A DNA stretch of 64,000 nt from Acetivibrio clariflavus DSM 19732. GTDB taxonomy: Bacteria > Bacillota > Clostridia > Acetivibrionales > Acetivibrionaceae. The notes beneath the pieces were generated by a model. It had not been told where the DNA came from. It made no database searches and was given only the letters and a program-made list of their open reading frames with translations. Positions 9,469 through 19,083 of the stretch are shown piece after piece (position 1 is the first letter of the stretch; each line of letters begins with the position of its first letter). The position numbers and the translations under genes are program-made. The stretch spans positions 558,001 through 622,000 of the forward strand of contig NC_016627.1 in assembly GCF_000237085.1 (NCBI RefSeq), given 5' to 3'.

Positions 9469-9504
9469 TTTATAATTATACAGAAAAATGTATAAAAATG
9501 CAAT
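9469..9504 (-). promoter_or_regulatory. argD promoter with ArgR-type (ARG box) operator
   Basis: On the minus strand: -35 TTGCAT (9498-9503), a 17-base spacer, -10 TATAAT (9475-9480). The promoter is covered by ATGTATAAAAATGCAAT-like sequence, close to the ARG-box pattern (AATAAAAATTCA core) of Firmicute ArgR/AhrC. The same 36-base arrangement recurs before argC at 13062-13097. Repression by ArgR with arginine is inferred. Confidence 0.75.
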
Positions 9505-9673
9505 ACTTACTTTGGTAAATTTTTGAGACATTAAAATTATAAAGGCTATTTCAAAAATACCTGACAGTTACCTTTGAAATGCCTTATAATAAAAAATTGT
9601 AAGGATAAAATTATCAGAACAGAAAAATGAAAAAATACCTACCTGTATAAGAATAGAATTTAATGGGCTTATA

Positions 9674-10348
9674 TCAGGCAAGGTGTTTTTTGATAGATTT
9701 GAAGAAAACCTCTTTTAATTTGGATTTTTCATCTTCAAGTTCGGTAAAGAAAGAATAGAGAGAGTTATTGATTTCTTCCTTCATATCGGTATATTTTACA
9801 CCATAGTCAATATATGAATTATTACTAATTTTTCTTATAATAGATCCTTTAGCAGTAATTATTTTTTTATTGGGGAGATATATTGTCAAGTTAAGTTGAT
9901 CGTCGTTTATCGAAAATTCATCTTTGGAATAGAAAGCCATACCCATTAAACTTATATCATGAATAATTGCAAAGTGTTTGGCATTTAAATTCTCGGACTC
10001 AATATTGGCAGCTATATAAACATCATATCTTGGGAAGATCCTTGAATTTTTCATATCTTTAACGGTCTTGATATTAATGGTGACATAGCTTGGGAATTGC
10101 GGCTGGATTTTGGTGATGGTACCGGTGAAAAGAAATTCCACATCTTTATTGGAAAGCTTTATGGTCATTGTCTGGCCGGGCATTATTATACTTTCGAGAT
10201 ATCCTGTAATTAAACCAACTGATACAGAGTTATCTTCGACCTTATATACAATGTTTTGATGCCAGATATTGCCTGGAGAAAGTTTCGTATTGACAACAGT
10301 ACCTTCCTTCAATACTGTACATAGCAAGTTTTTTCCCAATATACTCAC
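9674..10348 (-). CDS. PilZ-domain protein (YcgR-type, c-di-GMP binding)
   Basis: 224 residues. An N-terminal YcgR-like domain of about 105 residues is followed by a PilZ domain. The c-di-GMP signature is visible as RIFPR (R-x3-R, near residue 117) and DISLMG (D-x-S-x2-G, near residue 149). Proteins of this layout act as c-di-GMP effectors on flagellar or envelope machinery. It lies between argB and argD on the same strand, but gaps of about 340 and 230 bases and a strong hairpin upstream suggest it is transcribed separately. No motility gene is visible nearby. Confidence 0.88.
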   Translation of the reverse strand: MSILGKNLLCTVLKEGTVVNTKLSPGNIWHQNIVYKVEDNSVSVGLITGYLESIIMPGQTMTIKLSNKDVEFLFTGTITKIQPQFPSYVTINIKTVKDMKNSRIFPRYDVYIAANIESENLNAKHFAIIHDISLMGMAFYSKDEFSINDDQLNLTIYLPNKKIITAKGSIIRKISNNSYIDYGVKYTDMKEEINNSLYSFFTELEDEKSKLKEVFFKSIKKHLA

Positions 10349-10689
10349 CCCTTATATTTATCTGGTGCCTATGAACAGATTAAAGATGAACTTTATCTGT
10401 TATTAATCTAAAATAAAAATTAATTATATCAAAGTAAGGAATTTGCTTATTGGTAATTTCCTGCTTAAAGTTAAGTTTGTTGCGTAAGAGTTGAAAGAAG
10501 TTTGCTGAAAAGATATATAGCAGCCTGGATTATTATATTTACAGCTTTGTTTGAAATTTAAAGTATATATTATTCTTCAAAAAAGTTTGCTTTTTCAAAC
10601 TTTTTTGAAGAATTCATTCATGGAATAAGTCTAACTAGATAATATATTCTAAGTAATTATCAAAAATCCTTCAAAAAAGGACTTAAAAT
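10349..10689. other. Intergenic region between PilZ gene and argB
   Basis: About 340 bases without a convincing gene. It should contain the promoter for the PilZ gene. The only clear structure is the 15-bp inverted repeat at 10575-10610. Confidence 0.5.
10575..10610 (-). terminator. Perfect 15-bp hairpin downstream of argB
   Basis: The arms at 10575-10589 and 10596-10610 are exact reverse complements (CTTCAAAAAAGTTTG and its partner) with a 6-base loop. It lies about 80 bases beyond the argB stop. The stem itself supplies the T run on either strand, so it may stop transcripts in both directions. Confidence 0.6.
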
Positions 10690-11604
10690 TTATAATTTCT
10701 CATTACTGTAATATGGAACCTTTTCTTTCATAATCATAGTTCCGATTCCTTTGTTAGTGAATATTTCAAGCAGGAGACAGTGAGGAATACGTCCGTCAAT
10801 AATATGAGTTCTTCCGACTCCTTTATTAAGGGCATCAATACAGCCTAATACTTTAGGAATCATTCCTCCGTCTATTACTTTTTGGTCAATGAGGTTAAGG
10901 GCTTCGTCTACTGTCAGTGCAGGTATTATTTCGTTGCTGTCTTTATTCATCTTAACCCCTTCTATGTCGGTGAGAAGGATTAATTTTTCAGCTTTCAGTG
11001 CAGCTGCAATTTCACCGGCAACAGTGTCTGCATTTATATTGTAGCTTTGACCGTCTTTGCCAACTCCTATTGGTGCAACAACAGGGATGTATTCATCTTT
11101 TGCAATTAACTCAATAAGTTTGGAGTTTATTTTTGTTATCTTGCCGACATAACCTAAATCAATGTCTTTTCCATCTACATTGGCTTTATATTGCTCACAT
11201 TCAATAAGGTTGCCGTCAATACCGCATAAACCTATGGCTTTGCCGCCCATTTTATTGAGAAGGGATACAATTTCTTTGTTTGTCTTTCCTACAAGAACCA
11301 TCTGGGCGATTTCCATAGTAGAGCTGTCGGTTACCCTTAATCCGTTGATAAACTGACTCTTTATATCGAATTTATCCAATGCCTTGTTTATTTCAGGCCC
11401 ACCGCCGTGAACCACCACAGGGTTCATGCCTATGTATTTGAGAAGAGTGATGTCTTCCATTACAGAGCTTTTTAGCTCATCATTGATCATGGCATTTCCG
11501 CCGTATTTTATTACAACGGTCTTGCCCCAAAGTTTTTGTATATAAGGTAAAGCTTCGACCAAAATTTCTGCCTTTTTTATTATAGACTCCATATTAGATT
11601 CCAT
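10690..11604 (-). CDS. argB: Acetylglutamate kinase
   Basis: 304 residues. It phosphorylates N-acetylglutamate, the second step of arginine synthesis. Amino-acid-kinase motifs are visible: VIKYGGNAM near the N-terminus, [10 protein letters not shown], and the ATP-binding region [11 protein letters not shown]. The N-terminal helix before the kinase domain resembles arginine-sensitive enzymes, so feedback inhibition is possible. ATG 11604 follows GGAGG with good spacing. It lies 174 bases after argC on the same strand, and the two probably share the argC promoter. Confidence 0.96.
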   Translation of the reverse strand: MESNMESIIKKAEILVEALPYIQKLWGKTVVIKYGGNAMINDELKSSVMEDITLLKYIGMNPVVVHGGGPEINKALDKFDIKSQFINGLRVTDSSTMEIAQMVLVGKTNKEIVSLLNKMGGKAIGLCGIDGNLIECEQYKANVDGKDIDLGYVGKITKINSKLIELIAKDEYIPVVAPIGVGKDGQSYNINADTVAGEIAAALKAEKLILLTDIEGVKMNKDSNEIIPALTVDEALNLIDQKVIDGGMIPKVLGCIDALNKGVGRTHIIDGRIPHCLLLEIFTNKGIGTMIMKEKVPYYSNEKL

Positions 11605-11778
11605 TTTAATTCCTCCAGTAATAAATAATTCTATTTTAAAATTTCAATTATTTTTTCATTTTAATTTATAGTTAACATTACAATTAAAGTCATTTTAACA
11701 ACATAAAGAAATATTAAACATTTTTAGAATGACATCTCTTGAACCGGTTATTATCTTTATTGCAGATTTTGCTTTCAA

Positions 11779-12819
11779 TTAAAGATATAATCCTGGAGTT
11801 AAAAGACCGGTGTGTTCAGGCAATCCGCACATAATGTTCAGGACCTGAACAGCTTGCCCGGCTGCACCTTTACCGAGGTTGTCAATTGCCGATAATACAA
11901 TAACACGGTTTAAGCGTTTGTCTACAACAATGCCGATATCTATATAGTTTGAACCTGCTACATGTTTTGTCTCGGGTAAAATACCCTCATCCAATATTCT
12001 TACAAAACAATCGTTTTTGTAATACTCTCTGTATAGTTCGATTAATTCTGAAGCGGATTTTTCGCATGTCAGGTTTGCATAAATGGTACTTAGCATACCT
12101 CTTTTCATTGGTGCCAAATGGGGAGTAAAGGACACAAAAATGTCTTCCCCGGCAAGCAGTGAAAGCTCCTGTTCGATTTCGGAAGTATGTCTGTGAGTAG
12201 CTACTTTGTATGCTTTATAGTTTTCGGTGCATTCACAGAACGAATAGGAAAGATCTGAACTTCTGCCTGCACCGGATACACCTGAAGCGGCATCAATGAT
12301 AATATTGTTTTTATCTATCAGCTTGTTGGAGATTAGCGGAGCTATGCCCAAAATTGAACATGTGGGATAGCAACCGGGATTACCCACTATTTGTGCACTT
12401 TTTATAGCTTCACGATGAAGCTCGGGAAGTCCGTAAACGGATATTTCCAGAAGCTCCGGCATACCGTGCTTTGTGTTATACCATTGTTCATATACTTCAA
12501 CGCGTTTATAGCGGAAATCACCGCTATGGTCTACTATCCGTTTATTCTTTTTGACCAGCTTGGGAATAACTTCTTTTGACACGCCGTGGGGAAGAGCCGT
12601 TACGAAAATATCGGCTTTGTCTGAAATTTTGTCTATATCAAGCTCTTCACACTCCATATCAAATACATTTCTCAAATTAGGATAAACGTCGGAGATTTTT
12701 TTGCCGACGAAATTTTGAGATACTACTGTGCTTATGTTTATTTCGGGATGGTTTTGGAGCAGCCTGACTATTTCTATTCCAACATATCCCGTTGCACCGA
12801 TTATTCCTACATTTATCAT
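11779..12819 (-). CDS. argC: N-acetyl-gamma-glutamyl-phosphate reductase
   Basis: 346 residues. NADPH-dependent reduction of N-acetylglutamyl phosphate to the semialdehyde. The N-terminal Rossmann motif is GIIGATGYVGIE; the catalytic cysteine lies in VGNPGCYPT (near residue 148); the conserved HRHTSEIEQ segment follows. ATG 12819 has AGGAGGAG 6-7 bases upstream. It is the first gene of the argCB unit, with a leader of about 250 bases from the promoter at 13068-13096. Confidence 0.96.
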   Translation of the reverse strand: MINVGIIGATGYVGIEIVRLLQNHPEINISTVVSQNFVGKKISDVYPNLRNVFDMECEELDIDKISDKADIFVTALPHGVSKEVIPKLVKKNKRIVDHSGDFRYKRVEVYEQWYNTKHGMPELLEISVYGLPELHREAIKSAQIVGNPGCYPTCSILGIAPLISNKLIDKNNIIIDAASGVSGAGRSSDLSYSFCECTENYKAYKVATHRHTSEIEQELSLLAGEDIFVSFTPHLAPMKRGMLSTIYANLTCEKSASELIELYREYYKNDCFVRILDEGILPETKHVAGSNYIDIGIVVDKRLNRVIVLSAIDNLGKGAAGQAVQVLNIMCGLPEHTGLLTPGLYL

Positions 12820-13061
12820 AAAATTCTCCTCCTTATAAATAATAAAAAATAGGCTTTAAAAAACAACCTATGGATATATCTGTCCGATTAACGCATATAT
12901 TTAACCAGTATATAAATATAATTGTAAGTATAATATTTTATTAAAATTCATGCACAAATCTGTTCTTGTTACAACTTTGCGCGTATCCGTATCTCGCTGA
13001 TATATCTTCTGCTTCTCTCAAACTTTTTTATTATATATACCAGCTATGCTTTACAATACAA

Positions 13062-13097
13062 TTTATAATTATACAAAACCGTGTATAAAAATTCAAC
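13062..13097 (-). promoter_or_regulatory. argC promoter with ArgR-type (ARG box) operator
   Basis: On the minus strand: -35 TTGAAT (13091-13096), a 17-base spacer, -10 TATAAT (13068-13073). GTGTATAAAAATTCAAC matches the ARG-box core and overlaps the -35. The layout is almost base-for-base that of argD (9469-9504). A second weaker ARG-like string (TTTTATTAAAATTCATG, 12937-12952) lies within the leader. Confidence 0.78.
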
Positions 13098-13250
13098 AAT
13101 ATTTATAAATACTTTGTAAATACATGTTTCAAAATTTGTTAAGACATATTTAAAACTTTGTCTGAAGTTTATAAAAGGCATTGTTATATTTATGAAATTG
13201 GATTTTTTTAAACATGTAGGGCAAATAAAATAGGAATATATTTTATGGAA

Positions 13251-13290
13251 TATGTGACTTTAATCCCGAATATATGACTTTAGTTCGGAA
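13251..13290. repeat. Two tandem 20-bp repeats upstream of the sugar ATPase gene
   Basis: TATGTGACTTTAATCCCGAA (13251-13270) is followed directly by TATATGACTTTAGTTCGGAA (13271-13290), 15 of 20 bases identical. A partial echo, AGTTCGGAAT, occurs again around 13411. The 20-base period is close to two helical turns, as expected for two adjacent protein-binding sites. No known operator is recognised. Confidence 0.5.
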
Positions 13291-13339
13291 TTTATGCAAA
13301 TAAAGTTGCAGATATGGTTTATGCAAAGTTACTAATACA

Positions 13340-13368
13340 TTGAAAAAATTTTTGTTGAAAAGTATACT
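13340..13368 (+). promoter_or_regulatory. Sigma-A-type promoter of the MsmX-like gene
   Basis: TTGAAA (13340-13345), a 17-base spacer and TATACT (13363-13368) lie 70 bases before the start codon at 13438, downstream of the tandem repeats at 13251-13290. Confidence 0.7.
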
Positions 13369-13437
13369 AGCTGGTTGCAAGTTTAAATGTTATATTTAAT
13401 TATGTAGTACAGTTCGGAATAATTGGGAGGGGAAAAA

Positions 13438-14550
13438 ATGGCAAGTGTAAAACTAAAGAACATATACAAGAGGTATCCTGGCGGAGTTACTGCTGTTAAT
13501 GACTTTAACTTAGATATTGAAGATAAAGAGTTTATCATATTGGTAGGTCCCTCAGGATGTGGTAAGACTACAACTCTTAGAATGATTGCAGGATTGGAAG
13601 AAATCTCTGAAGGTGAATTGTATATAGGAGACAAACTTGTAAATGATGTTGCTCCGAAGGACAGAGATATTGCGATGGTTTTCCAGAACTACGCATTGTA
13701 TCCTCATATGACTGTTTTTGATAACATGGCTTTTGGTTTGAAACTCAGAAAATTGCCAAAAGATGAAATAAAGAGAAGAGTTCTTGAAGCTGCAAAAATT
13801 CTTGACATAGAGCATTTGCTTGAAAGAAAACCAAAGGCATTGTCCGGAGGTCAGAGACAGAGGGTTGCGTTAGGTCGTGCTATTGTTCGTGAACCTAAAG
13901 TATTCTTAATGGATGAGCCTTTGTCAAACCTTGATGCTAAACTGAGAGTTCAGATGAGAACTGAGATCAGTAAGCTGCATCAAAAACTTCAAACAACAAT
14001 TATATACGTTACCCACGACCAGACAGAAGCTATGACAATGGGTACAAGAATTGTTGTTATGAAAGACGGTTATATCCAACAGGTTGATACTCCGCAGAGC
14101 CTGTACGAAAGACCAAACAATATGTTCGTTGCAGGATTTATAGGAAGTCCTCAGATGAACTTCATAAACGCAAAAGTTGAAAAGCGCGGAGAAGAAATAC
14201 ATCTTTTATTCGGTAAGGAAGATATCAAACTTCCTGAAGGTAAAGCTAAGAAATTAGAAGGTACTGAATATATTGGTAAAGAAGTTGTTATGGGTATCAG
14301 ACCTGAAAACGTACATGATGAAGCTATGTACCTTGAAACATTATCTGACAGTATAGTAGAAGCAGAAGTTGAAGTTGTTGAAATGCTCGGTTCAGAAACT
14401 TTGTTATATCTTGTGGTTGATGAAGTTGACTTTGTTGCAAGGGTTAACCCGAGAACAAAAGCTAAACCGGGAGACAGAATCAAGGTTGCATTTGATGCTA
14501 ATAAGATTCATCTGTTTGATAAAGAAACAGAGAAAACTATAATGAATTAA
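13438..14550 (+). CDS. msmX: Sugar ABC transporter ATPase (MsmX/UgpC/MalK type)
   Basis: 370 residues. Nucleotide-binding domain (residues 1-235): Walker [10 protein letters not shown], signature [14 protein letters not shown], Walker [13 protein letters not shown], switch His in VTHDQTEAM. The C-terminal 130 residues form the MalK-like TOBE regulatory domain. No permease or binding protein is adjacent. In Bacillus, MsmX is a shared ATPase for several sugar importers, and a similar role in cellodextrin uptake is likely here by analogy. ATG 13438 is chosen because GGGAGGGG precedes it; the in-frame TTG 13423 overlaps that site. A terminator follows. Confidence 0.93.
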   Translation: MASVKLKNIYKRYPGGVTAVNDFNLDIEDKEFIILVGPSGCGKTTTLRMIAGLEEISEGELYIGDKLVNDVAPKDRDIAMVFQNYALYPHMTVFDNMAFGLKLRKLPKDEIKRRVLEAAKILDIEHLLERKPKALSGGQRQRVALGRAIVREPKVFLMDEPLSNLDAKLRVQMRTEISKLHQKLQTTIIYVTHDQTEAMTMGTRIVVMKDGYIQQVDTPQSLYERPNNMFVAGFIGSPQMNFINAKVEKRGEEIHLLFGKEDIKLPEGKAKKLEGTEYIGKEVVMGIRPENVHDEAMYLETLSDSIVEAEVEVVEMLGSETLLYLVVDEVDFVARVNPRTKAKPGDRIKVAFDANKIHLFDKETEKTIMN

Positions 14551-14571
14551 TAGTTTGTTCCAATCGGTTAC

Positions 14572-14610
14572 AAAAAGGGAAAGGTAATTTAATCTTTCCC
14601 TTTTTTATTT
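14572..14610 (+). terminator. Intrinsic terminator after msmX
   Basis: Stem AAAAAGGGAAAG (14572-14583) pairs with CTTTCCCTTTTT (14594-14605) and continues into a T run, 22 bases after the stop codon. Confidence 0.9.
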
Positions 14611-14777
14611 TTTGTGTATAATATATATTATGGTGTTGTGCAAAACTATTTGAGTCCCTTGTTACATACAGAAAATGGCATGCTCGGAGGGTTTATGCCT
14701 TCGAATTTGTTTTTTACAGAGTATAATTGATTCTAAAAGTGCTGTTTTTTGTTATAGGGATGACAGGGGGGACAAAA

Positions 14778-15860
14778 TTGTCTGTTAAGCTATATCAAAG
14801 TTTAATTAATCAGGTAAAGGGTATAATTGATGATGAGTTCGGTATTATGGATGATACCGGGCTTATTTGGGCATGTTCAAATGAAAAGGCCAATGGCCAG
14901 AATAATCCTTTAGCGGCTGAAGTGATGAAAGCTAAAGAGCCTTTTGTCGTTATTGATGGACAATCCTTTCTTAAAGTTTATATAAAAAGTAAGCTTGAGT
15001 TTATTGCCTTTATAAAATCACAGGATAAGGAAAATTATAAATACCTGTCTTTGATTTCTATAAACGCAATTAATTTGAAAAATTATTATGAAGAAAAATA
15101 CGATAAATTGAATTTTCTAAAAGGTATAATTATGGATAATATACTACCCGGTGATATTACGCTGAGGGCTAAAGAGCTCCATTTGGCTAATAATGTCAAG
15201 CGGGTTGTTTTTCTTATAAATACAGAAAAATCAAAAGACATATATACTCACGAAATAATTGAAGGATTGTTTCCAAGTAAAAATAAAGATTTTGTCATTG
15301 TTTTGGATGATGAAAATACCGTATTGATCAAAGAACTCAAGCAGGATTTTGAACAAAAGGAAATAAGCAAGATCGCAAAAATAATTATAGATACCCTGTC
15401 TTCAGAACTTGTGAAGGCTAAAGTAGGCGTGGGCACAGTAGTAGACAACATTAAAGATATAGGCAGGTCCTATAAGGAAGCTGAGATGGCGCTGTTAATC
15501 GGAGGTATATTTGATGACGATAAACAGGTAAATGATTATAACAAGCTGGGGATAGGAAGGTTGATTTATCAATTGCCTACAACATCATGTACCCTTTTCC
15601 TTAACGAAGTTTTTAAGGAGGGGTCTTTTGAATCTTTAGACCAGGAAACTATGTTTACTATTCAAAAGTTTTTTGAAAACAATTTGAATGTAAGCGAAAC
15701 GTCAAGACAATTGTATATTCACAGAAATACTCTGGTTTATAGATTGGATAAGATTCAAAAGGTTACCGGACTTGATTTGAGAATGTTTGATGATGCAATA
15801 ATTTTTAAGGTTGCCATGCTTGTAAAGAAGTACCTTGACAGCGATAAGAGATTTATGTAG
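14778..15860 (+). CDS. CdaR/PucR-type transcriptional regulator
   Basis: About 360 residues. The C-terminal 60 residues carry the PucR/CdaR helix-turn-helix (FFENNLNVSETSRQLYIHRN, then LVYRLDKIQKVTGLDLR), preceded by a GGDEF-like middle region typical of CdaR proteins. The N-terminal part may be a ligand-binding sensor domain. I prefer TTG 14778 because AGGGGGG (14765-14771) is spaced 6 bases before it; ATG 14760 is an alternative. It lies between msmX and ftsE, apparently as a single gene. The ligand and targets are unknown; carbohydrate or sugar-acid control is the family expectation. Confidence 0.8.
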   Translation: MSVKLYQSLINQVKGIIDDEFGIMDDTGLIWACSNEKANGQNNPLAAEVMKAKEPFVVIDGQSFLKVYIKSKLEFIAFIKSQDKENYKYLSLISINAINLKNYYEEKYDKLNFLKGIIMDNILPGDITLRAKELHLANNVKRVVFLINTEKSKDIYTHEIIEGLFPSKNKDFVIVLDDENTVLIKELKQDFEQKEISKIAKIIIDTLSSELVKAKVGVGTVVDNIKDIGRSYKEAEMALLIGGIFDDDKQVNDYNKLGIGRLIYQLPTTSCTLFLNEVFKEGSFESLDQETMFTIQKFFENNLNVSETSRQLYIHRNTLVYRLDKIQKVTGLDLRMFDDAIIFKVAMLVKKYLDSDKRFM

Positions 15861-15970
15861 CTCAATATGGATTGTAAAAGTTTGGCTGCATTGGATGTGT
15901 TGAATTTAGAAGGTTTTTAGAATGAAACGTAGAATATAATTAAATAATTGAGTTGCTTCAGGAGGTAAAA

Positions 15971-16678
15971 GTGGTAGAATTTAGATCTGTTACAAAAATA
16001 TATCCTAATGGAACGTTGGCGCTTAGTGATGTTAATATAAATATAAATAAAGGTGAATTTGTTTTTATTGTAGGGCAAAGCGGATCAGGGAAGTCTACTA
16101 TGCTAAAGCTTATTTTAAAGGAAGAAGACCCGACTTCGGGAGAAGTCTTCGTAAACGGCTATAATGTTTCTGCATTGAAACGTAAGGAAATACCTTATTT
16201 AAGGAGAAGCTTGGGAGTAGTGTTTCAAGATTTCAGGCTTCTTCCCAATAAAACAGTTTACGAAAATGTTGCCTTTGCAATGCAGGTTACAGAAGCGCTT
16301 CCAAGAGAGATGAGAAGGCAGGTGCCAATGTCTTTGGCTTTGGTAGGGCTTAGCAAAAAAGCAAATATGTATCCCGGGCAGCTTTCAGGGGGAGAACAGC
16401 AGAGAGTGGCACTGGCAAGAGCTCTGGTTAACAACCCTTCGTTGCTCATTGCTGACGAGCCTACCGGAAATTTGGATCCTGAGACTTCCTGGGAAATAAT
16501 GAAACTGTTATCGGAAATTAACTGCAGAGGTACGACTGTGATTGTAGCTACTCATGAAAAAAGCATAGTCGATGCCATGAAAAAAAGAGTAATTGCAATC
16601 GATAAGGGTACTATTGTTAGGGATCAAGAGAAAGGACAGTACGGAGATGAAACTAAGAACAACCAAATATATTTTTAA
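15971..16678 (+). CDS. ftsE: Cell-division ABC ATPase FtsE
   Basis: 235 residues. Walker A GQSGSGKST, signature LSGGEQQRVALARAL, Walker B LLIADEPTGNLDP, and switch His in VATHEK. FtsE powers the FtsEX complex that activates peptidoglycan hydrolases during division or sporulation. GTG 15971 follows AGGAGGT; the upstream TTG at 15953 precedes that site and is rejected. Its 3' end overlaps ftsX by 32 bases, so they are translationally coupled. The M23 protein that FtsEX usually controls lies directly downstream. Confidence 0.95.
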   Translation: MVEFRSVTKIYPNGTLALSDVNININKGEFVFIVGQSGSGKSTMLKLILKEEDPTSGEVFVNGYNVSALKRKEIPYLRRSLGVVFQDFRLLPNKTVYENVAFAMQVTEALPREMRRQVPMSLALVGLSKKANMYPGQLSGGEQQRVALARALVNNPSLLIADEPTGNLDPETSWEIMKLLSEINCRGTTVIVATHEKSIVDAMKKRVIAIDKGTIVRDQEKGQYGDETKNNQIYF

Positions 16679-17531
16679 AGAGGGTTTGATAAATGCATAT
16701 AGAAACAAGCTTATGTCTTTGGCATCTATTAGTGTTGTTACAGCATCAATGATTGTTTTGGGCTTGTTTTTGATTATTTCGATAAATCTTAAATACAATA
16801 TACAAAAATTAGAACAACAACCTCAAATGCAGGTTTATTGCGATCCTGAATTGGATGATCAGCAGATCAGGACTATTGAACAGACCATTAAAAGCGATGC
16901 AAGAGTAAAAAAATATACCTATGTTTCAAAAAAAGAAGCTTTTGAAAAGATGAAGGAAATGTTGGGAGAAGACCAGGATGTGCTCGAGGGCCTGGGAGAT
17001 GACTTTATGCCTGTATCGTTTATTATTGAGCTAAACAACCTGAAAGAAGCTAAGGATGTAGTGGAGTCCTTTAAATTGATAGAAGGTGTTAGCAGTGTGA
17101 GATACTCTCAGGAACGAATCGATATTCTTATAAAGATAGCAACCTGGGTTCAGGTTGGAAACATAGTGCTGACAATTATTTTGCTGGCGGTAGCTATGTT
17201 TATTATATCTAATACCATTAAACTTACTGTGTTTGCCAGAAGAAAAGAGATAAATATAATGAAATATATAGGTGCAACCGACTGGTTTATCAGATGGCCT
17301 TTTATTGTGGAAGGTGTTGTTATAGGATTGATGGGGGCAGCTATAGGATTTTTAGCAGTCAGCATCATATATGCATTATTTTCAAGCAAGATTAGTGAGG
17401 GAATAAATATTATTTCTTTGGTCAGCTTGAGGGAACTTCAGTTTGTTGTTATCTATACCTTTGCATTGGTGGGTATTGGAATAGGTTCGTTGGGAAGTGC
17501 AGTTTCCATTAGAAAGTATCTACATGTATAG
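16647..17531 (+). CDS. ftsX: Cell-division membrane protein FtsX
   Basis: 294 residues. One N-terminal transmembrane helix (about 22-45), a large extracellular loop (about 46-165), and three further helices in the C-terminal half, which is the FtsX topology. The start ATG 16647 gives the typical sequence MKLRTTKYIFKEGLINAYRN; longer frames into ftsE are shadows. The extracellular loop normally contacts a coiled-coil hydrolase, and such a protein is encoded next. Confidence 0.95.
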   Translation: MKLRTTKYIFKEGLINAYRNKLMSLASISVVTASMIVLGLFLIISINLKYNIQKLEQQPQMQVYCDPELDDQQIRTIEQTIKSDARVKKYTYVSKKEAFEKMKEMLGEDQDVLEGLGDDFMPVSFIIELNNLKEAKDVVESFKLIEGVSSVRYSQERIDILIKIATWVQVGNIVLTIILLAVAMFIISNTIKLTVFARRKEINIMKYIGATDWFIRWPFIVEGVVIGLMGAAIGFLAVSIIYALFSSKISEGINIISLVSLRELQFVVIYTFALVGIGIGSLGSAVSIRKYLHV

Positions 17532-17645
17532 GATTATATGGTATAATAGTTTTGATATGTTTTTTTCTTAATCAATATAAAATGCTGATTGAATAAAAAA
17601 AGATATTTTAACAAATGAAAAAAATTAGGCAAGGAGGTATTGGAC

Positions 17646-18773
17646 TTGAAAAAGGCATTGTGTTTTTTTCTATCAATTGCGATCGGTATGTCACTTATGA
17701 TGCCTGCTTTCGCAGATAAACTTACGGAAGTTCAAAACCAAAAAAAGGCTGTCGATAAAAAGATTAACGATTTAAATAAAGAAAAAAAGAATGAGGAAAA
17801 GAAACTGCAGTCCATAAAGCAACAGAAAGAACAACTTGAAGCTGCTCAAAGAAAGGAACAACAAGAATATGACGGATTGGTAAGTCAAATAGACAAATTG
17901 AAAAAGAGTATCGAAGAACTTGACAAATCTATCGAAGCTAGTGAGAAAGAATACAACGAAAAGTTAGAACTCTTAAAGACAAGATTAAGAGTAATGTACG
18001 AAAATTCGGATTTTACATATATAGATACATTGGTTCAGTCAAAAAGTGTAATAGATTTTTTTGAAAGACTTGAGCTTATGTCTACAATTGGCAAGAAGGA
18101 CAAGGAAATTATTGAAAGTATAAAGCAGGCAAAAAGAGATATTGCCTTTAAGAAACAGTTGGCGGAAGGACAAAAAGAACAGGTTCAGCTTAAGGCGGAT
18201 GAAACATTAAAAACAATAAACAATTTAACTGCCAGCAGAGCTAATTTAGACAATCAAATAAAAGAGATAAATGCTAGACTTAAGAAAATTGAGGAAGAAG
18301 AAGATAAACTGATAAGTCAATCCAACGCTTTGGTTAACCAGATTAAGAATTTGCAGAAAAGTGGGGCTTATGCCGGTGGAAGTATGACTTGGCCGTGTCC
18401 AAGTTCCAAAACAATATCTTCTTATTATGGAAACAGGCTTCACCCGATACTGAAAAAATATAAAATGCATACAGGAATTGATATATCTGCAAAACAAGGC
18501 GCTTCAATAGTTGCGGCAAACAAGGGAACAGTAATTATGGCAGGATGGCAAAACGGTTATGGTTACACAGTTGTCATTGACCACGGTGGAGGTATAACAA
18601 CATTGTATGCCCATTGCAGCAAAATTTTAGTTAGCGTAGGACAGAATGTTAAAGCAGGTGAAACAATTGCAAAGGTAGGAAGTACAGGTATGTCCACAGG
18701 ACCGCATTTGCACTTTGAAGTTAGAAAAAATGGAGCTACAACCAATCCGTTAAATTATGTAAGTAATAAATAA
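17646..18773 (+). CDS. PcsB/EnvC-like coiled-coil M23 peptidase, FtsEX partner
   Basis: 375 residues: a signal peptide (cleavage near PAFA-DK, residue 24), a long coiled coil (about 25-240), and a C-terminal M23/LytM domain. Zinc ligands are visible in HTGIDIS and GPHLHFEVR, with the His of TLYAHCS. All ligands appear present, so it could be an active endopeptidase and not only an activator. TTG 17646 is chosen because AAGGAGGT (17631-17638) is 7 bases upstream. Placement directly after ftsEX suggests it is their extracellular partner. Confidence 0.92.
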   Translation: MKKALCFFLSIAIGMSLMMPAFADKLTEVQNQKKAVDKKINDLNKEKKNEEKKLQSIKQQKEQLEAAQRKEQQEYDGLVSQIDKLKKSIEELDKSIEASEKEYNEKLELLKTRLRVMYENSDFTYIDTLVQSKSVIDFFERLELMSTIGKKDKEIIESIKQAKRDIAFKKQLAEGQKEQVQLKADETLKTINNLTASRANLDNQIKEINARLKKIEEEEDKLISQSNALVNQIKNLQKSGAYAGGSMTWPCPSSKTISSYYGNRLHPILKKYKMHTGIDISAKQGASIVAANKGTVIMAGWQNGYGYTVVIDHGGGITTLYAHCSKILVSVGQNVKAGETIAKVGSTGMSTGPHLHFEVRKNGATTNPLNYVSNK

Positions 18774-18795
18774 AGTTATGTACATAGGCCTTACA

Positions 18796-18820
18796 GGTCC
18801 GGAATTATCCGGGCCTTATT
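18796..18820 (+). terminator. Weak intrinsic terminator after the M23 gene
   Basis: GGTCCGG (18796-18802) pairs with CCGGGCC (18809-18815), followed by TTATTT, 22 bases after the stop codon. Confidence 0.6.
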
Positions 18821-18999
18821 TCAAGTTTTATAGATTTTATATAAAAAATGAACTTATTATATTATTTAATCCAGTCGCATATGATATAATGATAAATAGC
18901 CTTAAACTAAGTTAATTGTATCTCTATTTATTAAAGGGGTTAAAGCGGAGATTTGAATATTTTGAGATTTTTATTTATTTTTGGGTAAAAAAGAAAGTG

Positions 19000-19045
19000 T
19001 AAATTAAGGGGCATTGTGCCCCAAAGTTTATTTTATCAAATTTAA
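19000..19045. repeat. Copy of a dispersed repeat with dyad GGGGCATTGTGCCCC
   Basis: The exact dyad GGGGCATTGTGCCCC at 19007-19021 occurs again at 32746-32760 with similar flanks (GAAAG before it, CCCCAAA and T-rich sequence after it). It lies upstream of the S41 protease gene. It lacks a clear terminator T run on the plus strand. Function unknown. Confidence 0.6.
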
Positions 19046-19083
19046 ATTCGAACCGTGAGGGTGCTAAAGGGAGTGTTTTTGCC

